The position numbers and the translations under genes were made by a program. Below are positions 25,499-33,543 of a stretch of 64,000 bases of DNA, in pieces. Position 1 is the stretch's first letter. Each line of letters begins with the position of its first letter. The stretch spans positions 62,001 to 126,000 of the forward strand of contig NZ_JAGQCV010000008.1 of NCBI RefSeq assembly GCF_024346375.1. Reading direction: 5' to 3'. The DNA comes from Synechococcus sp. ATX 2A4 (GTDB lineage Bacteria; Cyanobacteriota; Cyanobacteriia; PCC-6307; Cyanobiaceae). Under the pieces are notes generated by a model, which searched no databases, was not told the origin of the DNA, and saw nothing but the letters and a program-made list of their open reading frames with translations.

Positions 25499-26668
25499 TC
25501 AGTAGAGCGGAACGGAAGGATCGACCTCCTCGCTCCAGGCCTTGATGCCTCCTGTCACGTTGACGCCCTCAATGCCGTGCCGCTTGAGCGCGATCAGGGC
25601 TTTGGCCGAACGGCCGCCGAGCTTGCAGTGCACATACAAACGTTTGCCCGCAGCCAGCTCGCGCACCTGCTCAATGGCCTCCCCGCTTTCGATCTGATCG
25701 AGGGGAACCAGCACCCCACCAGGCATCACGGCGATCTCCGCCTCCGGCGGGTTGCGCACATCGAGCAGCAGCAGATCGGTGGGCTGGCTGTCGAGCAAGG
25801 CCTTGAGCTCCTGCACGCTCACAGATGGCACACTGCCGGCTTCCTCCTGGCCGGGCGCTGAGCCGCCGACTCCACAAAACTCCTGATAATCGATCAGTTT
25901 GTCGATCACCGGACGCTCAGGGCTGGGGCGCAGCTTCAGTTCCCGGAAAGTCATCTTCAGAGCATCGAACAACATCAGACGACCGCTGAGTGTGGTGCCG
26001 ATGCCCACGATGATCTTCACCGCTTCAGTGGCCTGGATCATGCCGATGATGCCCGGAAGCACACCCACCACTCCGCCTTCGGCGCAGGACGGCACCATGC
26101 CAGGCGGTGGCGGCTCGGGGAACAGATCGCGGTAGTTCGGCCCGCCCTGGTAGTTGAACACCGTGGCCTGGCCCTCGAAGCGGAAGATCGAGCCGTAGAC
26201 GTTGGGCTTGTCGAGCAGCACGCAGGCGTCGTTCACCAGATAACGGGTTGGGAAGTTATCGGTTCCATCGCAGATCACGTCGTAGGGGGCGATGATCTCG
26301 AGCGCGTTCTCGCTGGTGAGCGCCGTTTCGTAGAGATCAACCTGGCAGTGGGGGTTGATTTCATGGATGCGGTGCCGTGCCGATTCGATCTTCGGCTTGC
26401 CCACCCAGCTGGTGCCGTGAATCACCTGGCGCTGCAGGTTGCTGCTGTCCACCACATCGAAATCAACGATGCCGAGACGGCCGACGCCTGCGGCGGCCAG
26501 ATAGAGCAGCAAGGGGGAACCAAGGCCACCTGTGCCCACGCAGAGCACCGAGGAGGCTTTGAGGCGCTTCTGTCCTTCCATGCCCACCTCGGGCAGGATC
26601 AGGTGGCGTGAGAAGCGGGCCACCTCATCGGGTGTGAGCTGGACGCCGGTGGTGTCGGGAGGAAGCAT
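25499..26668 (-). CDS. moeB: MoeB/ThiF-type adenylyltransferase with C-terminal rhodanese domain
   Basis: The 389-residue enzyme adenylates the C-terminal Gly of a ubiquitin-like sulfur carrier (MoaD, ThiS or similar) and can pass on sulfur from its rhodanese domain. Seen are VGTGGLGSP at 44-52, the DGTDNFPTRYLVND block, and the catalytic-loop Cys in MVPSCAEGGVVG. The rhodanese domain (about 285-389) keeps its active Cys in YVHCKLGGRS. The zinc-binding C-x-x-C of E. coli MoeB is missing: the place reads GGPNYRDLFPEP. The ATG at 26668 follows from homology (TGVQLTPDEVARFSRHL). It sits 46 bp downstream of a JAMM protease gene in the same direction. Confidence 0.93.
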   Translation of the reverse strand: MLPPDTTGVQLTPDEVARFSRHLILPEVGMEGQKRLKASSVLCVGTGGLGSPLLLYLAAAGVGRLGIVDFDVVDSSNLQRQVIHGTSWVGKPKIESARHRIHEINPHCQVDLYETALTSENALEIIAPYDVICDGTDNFPTRYLVNDACVLLDKPNVYGSIFRFEGQATVFNYQGGPNYRDLFPEPPPPGMVPSCAEGGVVGVLPGIIGMIQATEAVKIIVGIGTTLSGRLMLFDALKMTFRELKLRPSPERPVIDKLIDYQEFCGVGGSAPGQEEAGSVPSVSVQELKALLDSQPTDLLLLDVRNPPEAEIAVMPGGVLVPLDQIESGEAIEQVRELAAGKRLYVHCKLGGRSAKALIALKRHGIEGVNVTGGIKAWSEEVDPSVPLY

Positions 26669-26714
26669 GGGCGAAAGGCCGGTGGCCAGAACAGCCGCTC
26701 GGGCGGCACGTGCT

Positions 26715-27212
26715 TCAGTCTCCCAAACACCCGGGCCTTGCCTCACCATCCGAGGCCAGGAGCAGCGGCAGCGGCTGGACCTCGGTGCCACCGCCGGCTT
26801 CCGTCAGCCACCAGCCCCGCAGTTCGTGGTGCAGGCCTGAGGCGATCAGCAACACCGTGGGGGGCACCGCCAGCTCCAGATCAAGCGCCGAAGGCACCGC
26901 CGCGCTGGCGGGATGGCTGTGCGCCGCGCCAATCACCGCCAGGCCGCGACTGCGCGCCCACTTCTGCGCCTGCAGGTGCTCACGCGGATCCAGGGCGAAA
27001 CGCCGATGCCGCTCCTGTTCCGGTTCCCACACATTTAGGCAGGGCCACACCGTGCAGACCAACCAGCCGCGGTCTGCAAGACCCATGCCCGACGGGCCCG
27101 AGCCGATCAGCAGAGCGCAGCCCTCCCGGGGGTGGGCCGCTCGCACGATCGCCTCAAGCAACGTCAGGGCGCGCCGATCGATCAGCAGCTGTTCTGGCCA
27201 AGAGCCACCCAT
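26715..27212 (-). CDS. M67 family (JAMM/Mov34) metallopeptidase
   Basis: The 165-residue protein is a single MPN+ domain. The zinc site is intact: Glu in HPREGCALLIG near residue 30 and the H-x-H...S...D signature AAHSHPASAAVPSALD near 97-112. Bacterial JAMM enzymes cut extra residues from ubiquitin-like sulfur carriers to expose the Gly-Gly tail, or cut carrier-substrate conjugates. The next gene in the same direction encodes MoeB/ThiF with rhodanese, which would then activate that tail, so the two are likely one functional pair. The carrier protein itself is not in the window. Divergent from the CAAD gene, starts 40 bp apart. Confidence 0.88.
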   Translation of the reverse strand: MGGSWPEQLLIDRRALTLLEAIVRAAHPREGCALLIGSGPSGMGLADRGWLVCTVWPCLNVWEPEQERHRRFALDPREHLQAQKWARSRGLAVIGAAHSHPASAAVPSALDLELAVPPTVLLIASGLHHELRGWWLTEAGGGTEVQPLPLLLASDGEARPGCLGD

Positions 27213-27252
27213 ACCGATACGTTATGGGCCATCACCAAACCCCGCTCCTTTG

Positions 27253-27633
27253 ATGTCCGAAACAATCACCGAGCAGGACGTGGAGACCAGCAGCCATGTG
27301 CCCGCTGCCGAGAGCAGTGACTCCGGGGCGAGCTTCAACTCCCGCTACGGCGAGATCCTTACCAAGGTGAACCAGACCCTTGAGCAGGTGGACTGGAACC
27401 AGGCCGGCAAGGCCGGCAAAGCACTCGGCATCCTGCTGGCCGTGATCGTGGCCCAAATCCTGATCAAAGGGGTGCTCGACACGATCAACCTGCTGCCCGT
27501 GGTTCCCGGCCTGCTGGAGCTGCTGGGCCTGGTGGTGGTGGGCACCTGGAGTTGGAAGAATCTCACCACCAGCGAAAAGCGCTCCGTCGTGCTGGAACGC
27601 CTCCGTACTCTGCGGCAGGAATACCTGGGCTGA
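27253..27633 (+). CDS. CAAD-domain thylakoid membrane protein (CURT1-like)
   Basis: The 126-residue product has an acidic disordered start (1-35), an amphipathic helix (YGEILTKVNQTLEQVDWNQ), two membrane helices (about 55-75 and 78-95, LLPVVPGLLELLGLVVVGTW) and a basic C-terminal helix (EKRSVVLERLRTLRQEYLG). This is the CAAD architecture, shared by the N-terminal domain of cyanobacterial/plastid aminoacyl-tRNA synthetases and by CURT1 thylakoid-curvature proteins. As it stands alone, a role in thylakoid shape or anchoring is inferred. The ATG at 27253 gives the shortest complete domain. It is convergent with the downstream kinase gene. Confidence 0.87.
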   Translation: MSETITEQDVETSSHVPAAESSDSGASFNSRYGEILTKVNQTLEQVDWNQAGKAGKALGILLAVIVAQILIKGVLDTINLLPVVPGLLELLGLVVVGTWSWKNLTTSEKRSVVLERLRTLRQEYLG

Positions 27634-27636
27634 GGC

Positions 27637-28524
27637 TTAGAGCAGCCGGTCGATTAACTCCTGAGCCTGCCTCCAGTAGCCGCCACCGAACAGGTTGGCG
27701 TGATTGAGCAGGTGGTACAGGTCATATACGTGCCGCCGGCGCACGTCACCTGCTGGCAATTGCCATTCGCGCCCGTAGCCCAGAAAGAAGTCCGCCGGGA
27801 AACCGCCGAACATCCGCGCCATAGCCAGGTCCACTTCCCGGTCGCCGCGGTAGACGGCCGGATCAAACAGGGCCGGCAGCGGTGGATCCTGCAGCAGCGC
27901 GGCATTGCCGCTCCACAGATCGCCATGCACGAGGCAGGGATCAGGGTCGTGGGCGTCGAGCCAGCCGGGCAGATCTGCCAGCAGCTGCTTCCCGCCGCGT
28001 AGCTGTTTGCCCTTCGCCGCCGCCAGCTTCAGCTGCACGCCCAAGCGCCGCTCGGCGAAGAAGCGCCCCCAGCGGTCCTGCCAACCGTTGCGCTGGGGGT
28101 TCGTCCCGATGAAGTTGTCGTGGGACCAGCCGAACCGCTGGGGCTGGCCGGCGGCGCTGCGCCGGTGCAGGCGCGCAAGACCAGCTCCGAAGTCGCTCCA
28201 GGCCTGCGAGGTGCCGCCATGCGCCAGCGTCAGCCATGGCAACACCAGCACCGCTTCCCCCTCCACCAGCCCGCAATGCAGGGGCCGCGGCACCACCAGG
28301 TCGGCATCAGTGGCGGCCGCCAGGGCCTTGAGGCCGGCCGCTTCGGCCTGAAGCATCGGCAACGCCGCAGCGCCATTGGTTTTGGCGAAGAAGCGGCGGC
28401 CGTCGGCGAGCTGCAACTGCCAGGCGTGGTGGATGCAGCCGCCCCCCACTGGCTGGCGAGCTAGCAACGGCGCCTGAAGCACCTGCTGCACCCAGGCCGC
28501 CAGCGAATCGTGTGCCACGGCCAC
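27637..28524 (-). CDS. Fructosamine kinase / ketosamine-3-kinase family protein
   Basis: Family members phosphorylate sugars bound to protein amines so that the adduct falls off. The 295-residue product has VGGGCIHHAWQLQLADGRRF (the ATP-binding start), FFAKTNG with the conserved Lys, FGWSHDNFIGTNPQRN, the catalytic HGDLWSGN and the metal-binding FDPAVYRGDREVDLAM. The open frame begins at 28647, but that would overlap the divergent crtD start by 74 bp. The GTG at 28524 removes the overlap and leaves the normal length, so it was chosen; a GTG six bases further on is also possible. Confidence 0.88.
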   Translation of the reverse strand: MAVAHDSLAAWVQQVLQAPLLARQPVGGGCIHHAWQLQLADGRRFFAKTNGAAALPMLQAEAAGLKALAAATDADLVVPRPLHCGLVEGEAVLVLPWLTLAHGGTSQAWSDFGAGLARLHRRSAAGQPQRFGWSHDNFIGTNPQRNGWQDRWGRFFAERRLGVQLKLAAAKGKQLRGGKQLLADLPGWLDAHDPDPCLVHGDLWSGNAALLQDPPLPALFDPAVYRGDREVDLAMARMFGGFPADFFLGYGREWQLPAGDVRRRHVYDLYHLLNHANLFGGGYWRQAQELIDRLL

Positions 28525-28573
28525 CCCGTCACCACTGCCAGCATGCCGGCTCTTCACTGGCGGGGCCGCGAAG

Positions 28574-30088
28574 GTGGGCGCAGAGGCCGGCACGGCCACA
28601 GGCAGCTGCGACGTGGCCGTGCTCGGCGCTGGCATCGCCGGCCTCACGGCAGCGGCCCTGCTGGCGCGGCAGGGCCTGGATGTGCAGCTGCTCGAAGCCC
28701 ATCACCAGAGCGGTGGCTGCGCCGGCACCTTCCGCCGCCAGGGCTATGTGTTCGATGTGGGGGCCACCCAGGTGGCCGGCCTGGAGCCGGGCGGCATTCA
28801 CGCGCGGATCTTCGAGCAGCTGGGGGTGGAGGCGCCGGTTGCCACCCCCCTTGACCCCGGCTGCGTTGTGGATCTGGCCGATGGCCAGCCGGCGGTGCGG
28901 CTCTGGCGTGATCCCGAGCGCTGGCGGCAGGAACGGCAGCGGCACTTCCCGGGTTCAGAGCGCTTCTGGGGGCTGTGCGAAGCGATTCACCAGGCCAACT
29001 GGGGCTTCGCGGGGCGGGGGCCGGTGCTGCCGCCCCGCAGCCCCTGGGACCTGGGCCAGCTGCTGGGGGCGCTGCGCCCCGCCAATCTGGCCAGCGGGGT
29101 GCTGGTGGGGAGCACGGTCGCCGATCTGCTGCGGCTCACGGGCTGCGCCAGCGACGCGCGGCTGCGGCGGTTTCTCGATCTGCAGCTGCGCCTCTACTCC
29201 CAGGAGCCGGCCCACCGCACCGCCGCGCTCTATGGCGCCAGCGTGTTGTCAATGGCTCAGGCACCCCTTGGCCTGTTCCATCTGGCGCCCTCGATGCAGG
29301 CGCTGAGCGACGCGCTGGAGCTGGGGTTGGCGCGCGCCGGCGGCAGGTTGCGCTTGCGGCACCGGGTGAGTGAGCTACAGCAGCACGGCGAGGGCTGGAC
29401 GGTGCGAGGCACAGGCCCAGGCGGCAGCCACTGGCAGTTGCTCGCCCGTGAGCTGGTCTGCAGCCTTCCCCCCCAGGCCTTGCCGGACCTGTTGCCAGCA
29501 GATGCGTTGCCGGCTGGATATGGAGCCCGGCTGCGGCACTTGGAGGATCCCAGTGGCGCGCTGGTGTTGTACGCGGCGGTGGAGCGCAGCGCACTGCCGG
29601 CCGACTGCCCGGCCCACCTGCAGCTCGACTGGGCCGACCCTGGCTCCCTGTTCGTGTCGGTGAGCCGTGAGGGAGATGGCCGGGCGCCGGCGGGGGAGGC
29701 CACCGTGATCGCCAGCGTGTTCACCCCGGCCCGGCCCTGGTTCGAGGGCGACGCATTGGCTCACCGCTCCCGCAAACAGACGGCGATGGCGGGGCTTCAG
29801 GCGGGGCTGAGCCGGTTGCTCGGGCTCACGCCGGCGCACTACCGCCACGCGGAACTGTCCACACCACGCAGCTTCGCCCGCTGGACCGGGCGGCCCTTCG
29901 GGTTCGTGGGCGGGCTGGGCCAGCATCCCTCCCGCTTCGGCCCCTTCGGGCTGGCCAGCCGCACCCCCTTGCCTGGCTTCTGGCTCTGCGGCGATGCCAT
30001 CTATCCCGGCGAAGGCACCGCGGGCGTGAGCCTGTCGGCGCAGATGGTGAGCCGGCAACTGCTGGCACGGCGGGGGATGGCGGCTTAG
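28574..30088 (+). CDS. crtD: Carotenoid C-3',4' desaturase-type oxidoreductase
   Basis: The 504-residue FAD protein starts with the dinucleotide-binding fold VAVLGAGIAGLTAAALLARQ and the second motif QSGGCAGTFRRQGYVFDVGAT, typical of CrtI/CrtO-like carotenoid desaturases and isomerases. The C-terminal FAD contact GFWLCGDAIYPGEGTAGVSL matches the cyanobacterial CrtD group (TIGR02733), which acts in myxoxanthophyll synthesis. A close relative such as CrtH (carotene isomerase) is the main alternative. GTG at 28574 with an upstream GAAGG is used as start because no ATG precedes the FAD fold. The stop overlaps the stop of convergent tyrA (TTAG). Confidence 0.82.
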   Translation: MGAEAGTATGSCDVAVLGAGIAGLTAAALLARQGLDVQLLEAHHQSGGCAGTFRRQGYVFDVGATQVAGLEPGGIHARIFEQLGVEAPVATPLDPGCVVDLADGQPAVRLWRDPERWRQERQRHFPGSERFWGLCEAIHQANWGFAGRGPVLPPRSPWDLGQLLGALRPANLASGVLVGSTVADLLRLTGCASDARLRRFLDLQLRLYSQEPAHRTAALYGASVLSMAQAPLGLFHLAPSMQALSDALELGLARAGGRLRLRHRVSELQQHGEGWTVRGTGPGGSHWQLLARELVCSLPPQALPDLLPADALPAGYGARLRHLEDPSGALVLYAAVERSALPADCPAHLQLDWADPGSLFVSVSREGDGRAPAGEATVIASVFTPARPWFEGDALAHRSRKQTAMAGLQAGLSRLLGLTPAHYRHAELSTPRSFARWTGRPFGFVGGLGQHPSRFGPFGLASRTPLPGFWLCGDAIYPGEGTAGVSLSAQMVSRQLLARRGMAA

Positions 30089-31005
30089 AGAAACTCCGGC
30101 CGCAGGCGCTGGCCGGCCGCCAGCGCCTCGTGCAGATCGGCCCAGCGCTCCTCCTGCAGCAAGCCCTCCAGCTGATCGAATGATCGCCGGTAGGAGGTCA
30201 GGGCCGCCAGCACCTGCTCCCGGTTGCAACGGGCCATCAGGGCACCCAGTTCCGGGTTGCCGCCCCCCACCCGTGTGGTGTCGGCAAAGCCACTGGAGGC
30301 CAGCGCACGCACCAGAGCCCTGGCATCTGCGTCCACGCCCCCGTCGCCGGCTGACCCGTCGCCAGAGGCCGGCGCCGCCGCCACGCCCCGATCCGCCGCT
30401 TGCAGAAGAGCGGCACCCACCAGCACCGGCAGGTGGGAAATCAGCGCCACTGCGCGGTCGTGGGCCTTGGGGTCGCACAGGAGAAAACGGGCCTCCACGG
30501 CATCCGAGAGGCCGCGCACGGCCTCCAGAGCCGCCGGGTCGGTGTCCGGCGTGGGCGTCACCACCCAGGGGCGTCCACGGAACAGATGGCGCACCCCCGC
30601 TTCCACCCCGGCCTCGGCGGTGCCGGCCATCGGGTGGCTGGCCACAAAACGGGGCACGATCCCCTGCCAGGTCCGCAGCACGGGCGCCTTGACCGAGCCC
30701 ACATCGGTGATCACCGCTTCCGGCGGCAGGGCAGCCAGCAACGCCGGGTCCGGCGCCAGCAGCTGATCGAGCGGCAGTGCCAGCACCACCAGCTGGCAAC
30801 CGGCCAGCACGGCGGGATCGGTGCTGACCCGGCCGGCCAGCCCGCGCTGGCGGGCCCGCGCCGCCGTGCTCTCCCGCCGCACCAGCCCCCGCACATCCCA
30901 GCCGCGGGCGCTCAGATCGAGGCCGAGGGAGCCGCCGATCAGGCCCAGCCCCACCAGCCCCACCACCCCCGTCGTTTGATCGGGGTGCATCGTCTGGGCT
31001 GTCAT
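30085..31005 (-). CDS. tyrA: Arogenate/prephenate dehydrogenase
   Basis: TyrA makes tyrosine (from arogenate, the usual cyanobacterial substrate, with NADP) or 4-hydroxyphenylpyruvate (from prephenate). The 306-residue protein has the Rossmann motif VGLVGLGLIGGSLGLDL near residues 15-30, VLALPLDQLL, ITDVGSVKAPV, and the substrate block RFVASHPMAGTAEAGVEAG with the conserved His. There is no chorismate mutase or ACT domain. A Gly/Asp/Ala-rich insertion (around ASGDGSAGDGGVDADA) interrupts the helical domain. The ATG at 31005 was used; an ATG at 30990 is also possible. Divergent from the DinG-like gene, starts 42 bp apart. Confidence 0.92.
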   Translation of the reverse strand: MTAQTMHPDQTTGVVGLVGLGLIGGSLGLDLSARGWDVRGLVRRESTAARARQRGLAGRVSTDPAVLAGCQLVVLALPLDQLLAPDPALLAALPPEAVITDVGSVKAPVLRTWQGIVPRFVASHPMAGTAEAGVEAGVRHLFRGRPWVVTPTPDTDPAALEAVRGLSDAVEARFLLCDPKAHDRAVALISHLPVLVGAALLQAADRGVAAAPASGDGSAGDGGVDADARALVRALASSGFADTTRVGGGNPELGALMARCNREQVLAALTSYRRSFDQLEGLLQEERWADLHEALAAGQRLRPEFL

Positions 31006-31047
31006 CGCTGCCACGGTCCGCTCGGAGCAGCTTCCTACGATTCGCGC

Positions 31048-32481
31048 ATGTTGGAAGCCCGCGCCCACCAGCAGCTCAAGCAACTCCTGCGGCAGGAGGG
31101 TGGCGTGGGCTGGCCGCATCACCTCACGCTCAGCCGGGTGGTGGGGCGCAGCCTGCGGCGCGGCGATCATTGCTGCCTGCAGCTCGCCCCGGGCAGCGAT
31201 CCGGGCTGGCTGGTGGCGCTGCTCGTGCCGATGGCCCTGGCGGCGGCACCGTTGGTGCTGGTGGTGAGCGAGCCGATGCGGCGGCGCCTGCTGCAGGTGG
31301 AGCTGCCCCGGCTGCGGGCCGCTGGGCTCACGCTGCCCTGCTGGGAAGGGGAGTCGCCTCCCCACGACACCACCCTCTGGCTGATGAATCATCATCAGCT
31401 GGTGAAGGCCTGGCGGGGCGGCAGCCTCGGAGATCGCCACCTGGTGATTCCCGAGGAGGAGATCCTTGAAGCACGGCTTCGCACTGCGCTGGATCAGCGG
31501 CTCGCTCCCCAGCACTGGGACCAGATCCGCCTCAGCCTGCCGGCGGCGGACACGAGCCTGCTGGAGCTGCACCAGCGGCTCGGCCGCCGGATCCTCAGCC
31601 ATCCAGGCACACCCTCGGCCCAGGTGCCCCTGCCACCCGAAGACGAAGCGCCACTGCGGCAACTGCTGCCCCTGCTCGGGCCACTGCCAAGTCCATGGCC
31701 CGAGTGGATGGCCGCCAGCGGCCCGGGCTGGACGAGCTGGGCCACGGTGGATCGCCAGCTGCTGCAGTGGGAGCTTCACCGGGTGCCGCTGGAACCACTG
31801 GAGGTGATGCCGGGGCTGCTCGATGGCCGGGCCTTGGTGCTGGTGGGCCAGCGCGGGGCACCGGTGCAGCTGACGGGGTTCACCCCCCTGGTGAGCGTGG
31901 ATCTGGCCGATCCGCCCCTATCCGACCCCTTGCCGCTCTATGCGCCCCTGCGCCAGCCCCTGCCCAACAGCCCCCAGTACGGCGAGCACCTGCTCGATCA
32001 CTGCCGTCGTCTGGTGCTGGGCCAGGCCGGCCTCACGATCGTGCTCGTTGACGATGCCGGCCTGCGCCTGCCACTGGCGGCTGCGCTGGCGGCTGAATTC
32101 GGCACGAGGGTGTGCCATCAGGACACGGCACCGGAGAGCAATGGTGTGATCTGCTGTGGCTGGAACTGGTGGCTGGAGCATCAGGAGCGATTGCCGGTGC
32201 CCTGCCAGGTGGTGGTCGGTCCGCTGCCGATCGCCAGCCTGGAAGACCCACTCACTGCCGCCCGGGTGATGCGGCTGCGGCAGCAGGGGCGCGACTGGTT
32301 CCGCGAACTGCTCCTTCCTGAAGCGCTCGATCGTCTACAGCGCGGCCTGGCCAGCCTCAGGCGAGGCGGGGCGGGGCGACTGGCCGTGCTGGATGGCCGG
32401 GTCCGCAGCCGCAGCTGGGGGCGTCAGGTGTTGCGCGCCCTGGAACCCTGGGTGGCTCTGAATCGCCTGCTGCCGGGCTGA
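31048..32481 (+). CDS. Degenerate DinG-like helicase homologue
   Basis: The 477-residue protein lacks a Walker A GKT and a DEAH box, yet parts follow the DinG/XPD layout. TTLWLMNHHQLV near residue 110 resembles the helicase strand usually reading N-H-x-L-(L/F)-x-x-D. YGEHLLDHCRRLVLGQAGLTIVLVDD near 310-340 resembles the start of helicase domain 2. The C-terminus LDRLQRGLASLRRGG...LAVLDGRVRSRSWGRQVL mirrors the last motif (QxxGRxIR...DxR...YG). Family placement is therefore inference from a worn pattern. Loss of the ATPase motifs suggests a non-helicase structural role. Divergent from tyrA. GC content and codon use are like the neighbours. Confidence 0.6.
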   Translation: MLEARAHQQLKQLLRQEGGVGWPHHLTLSRVVGRSLRRGDHCCLQLAPGSDPGWLVALLVPMALAAAPLVLVVSEPMRRRLLQVELPRLRAAGLTLPCWEGESPPHDTTLWLMNHHQLVKAWRGGSLGDRHLVIPEEEILEARLRTALDQRLAPQHWDQIRLSLPAADTSLLELHQRLGRRILSHPGTPSAQVPLPPEDEAPLRQLLPLLGPLPSPWPEWMAASGPGWTSWATVDRQLLQWELHRVPLEPLEVMPGLLDGRALVLVGQRGAPVQLTGFTPLVSVDLADPPLSDPLPLYAPLRQPLPNSPQYGEHLLDHCRRLVLGQAGLTIVLVDDAGLRLPLAAALAAEFGTRVCHQDTAPESNGVICCGWNWWLEHQERLPVPCQVVVGPLPIASLEDPLTAARVMRLRQQGRDWFRELLLPEALDRLQRGLASLRRGGAGRLAVLDGRVRSRSWGRQVLRALEPWVALNRLLPG

Positions 32482-32546
32482 GCCGCCTGCCGCCGGCACC
32501 GTTGGAAGCCACCTCTACGCTGAGCCGCAGCGGGGACAGACCAGCC

Positions 32547-32795
32547 ATGGGTGAAGCAAGACGGAGGGCACAACAAGGCCTGCCACCACGCCAGAAGGCA
32601 AAGGCATCCGCAGCCAAGGACACCTCACCACGCCTGGTGGAATGGTTTCCGCTCACTCGCGACCAGGCCGACCGCTTCGTGAAGCTCAGCACCCGCGGCG
32701 CCTGGGTGGGCATCGGCGGCTTGGTGCTGTTCTGGGTGTCCGTGCGCTTCATCGGCCCGGCCGCCGGCTGGTGGCAACTGTCCGACACCCCCTGA
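32547..32795 (+). CDS. DUF2839 family small membrane protein
   Basis: The 82-residue product starts MGEARRRAQQGLPPRQ, the hallmark of the cyanobacterial DUF2839 family, and ends with one membrane helix (about 50-72, GAWVGIGGLVLFWVSVRFIG). The middle contains LTRDQADRFVKLSTRGAW. Function is unknown; membership of a thylakoid or plasma-membrane complex is possible. The ATG at 32547 was preferred to the upstream frame because the family start is so clear. Confidence 0.82.
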   Translation: MGEARRRAQQGLPPRQKAKASAAKDTSPRLVEWFPLTRDQADRFVKLSTRGAWVGIGGLVLFWVSVRFIGPAAGWWQLSDTP

Positions 32796-32976
32796 CATTG
32801 GTCTGATAGTCATCTGCTGCTGATCACCATCTGCTGGCCGCCACAGCTGCACTGGCGGAGCCCCCAGCTCTGCCTGCTGAGCGCCGCAGTCGTCACCACC
32901 TGCTGACGCGGCAGCATGAATGGTCGCAACAATTGGAAGAAAACCTTATGATCGAGCGGTTCAACGGTTCTCCGTG

Positions 32977-33375
32977 ATGTTTACCCGTCTGGCTGAGCAA
33001 TACCGCTCGCTGGCTCAGGATCTCGTCATGAGCCTTCAGGCTCTTGCCAACAGCCTGCAGCGCAAAGGGCTGGTGGCCACTTGCTACGTCTGCGGAGACG
33101 GCCAGGAACGACAAGGCGCTTCATTCGTGGCCGATCTGGGTGACACCCACACCATCCGCTTCCTGGTGTCTGACTGCGGCATCAGCTGGGTGGAATCGCG
33201 CAACGGCCATGAACTGGTGCGGCTGGACGGGGCCGATGCCATTCAGGAACTGCAACGGGTGACAGCCTTCCTGCAACAGGTTCCAGCCGACGCCAATGTG
33301 CTAGTTGCACCGAACCAACGACAGCCTGTGCTGATCAGCACAACATCCCAACCCCTCGATGAATTGGTGGGTTGA
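32977..33375 (+). CDS. DUF1815 family protein
   Basis: The 132-residue soluble protein matches DUF1815, a cyanobacteria-specific family: MFTRLAEQYRSLAQDLVMSL at the start, ATCYVCGDG with two Cys, ASFVADLGDTHTIRFLVSD, and the C-terminal ANVLVAPNQRQPVLISTTS. Its role is not established. The ATG at 32977 is the family start; the frame extends 19 codons upstream to another ATG that is not conserved-looking. Its stop codon forms the first bases of the 25-bp inverted repeat at 33373. Confidence 0.87.
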   Translation: MFTRLAEQYRSLAQDLVMSLQALANSLQRKGLVATCYVCGDGQERQGASFVADLGDTHTIRFLVSDCGISWVESRNGHELVRLDGADAIQELQRVTAFLQQVPADANVLVAPNQRQPVLISTTSQPLDELVG

Positions 33376-33437
33376 TCGGCTCGTCCCTGTGTGGCTGATG
33401 CCCTGAGCGGGCCAGCCACACAGGGACGAGCCGATCA
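33373..33437. repeat. 25-bp perfect inverted repeat between DUF1815 and recA
   Basis: Arms at 33373-33397 and 33413-33437 are exact reverse complements over all 25 bases. The 15-base loop contains an inner GCCC/GGGC pair. The left arm begins on the TGA stop of DUF1815. No T-run follows on either strand, so it is not a standard intrinsic terminator; its place between two convergent genes suggests a bidirectional transcription stop or mRNA 3'-end stabiliser. Confidence 0.97.
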
Positions 33438-33543
33438 CCTGACAGGGAAAGAGCCGGAAGGTTCCGACAGCGGCCAGGCTTGCTACTGATGGCCTGATTC
33501 CGTCTCAATTCCTCTCCCAGCTGCCCTGGTGCTGGGTCTGCGC

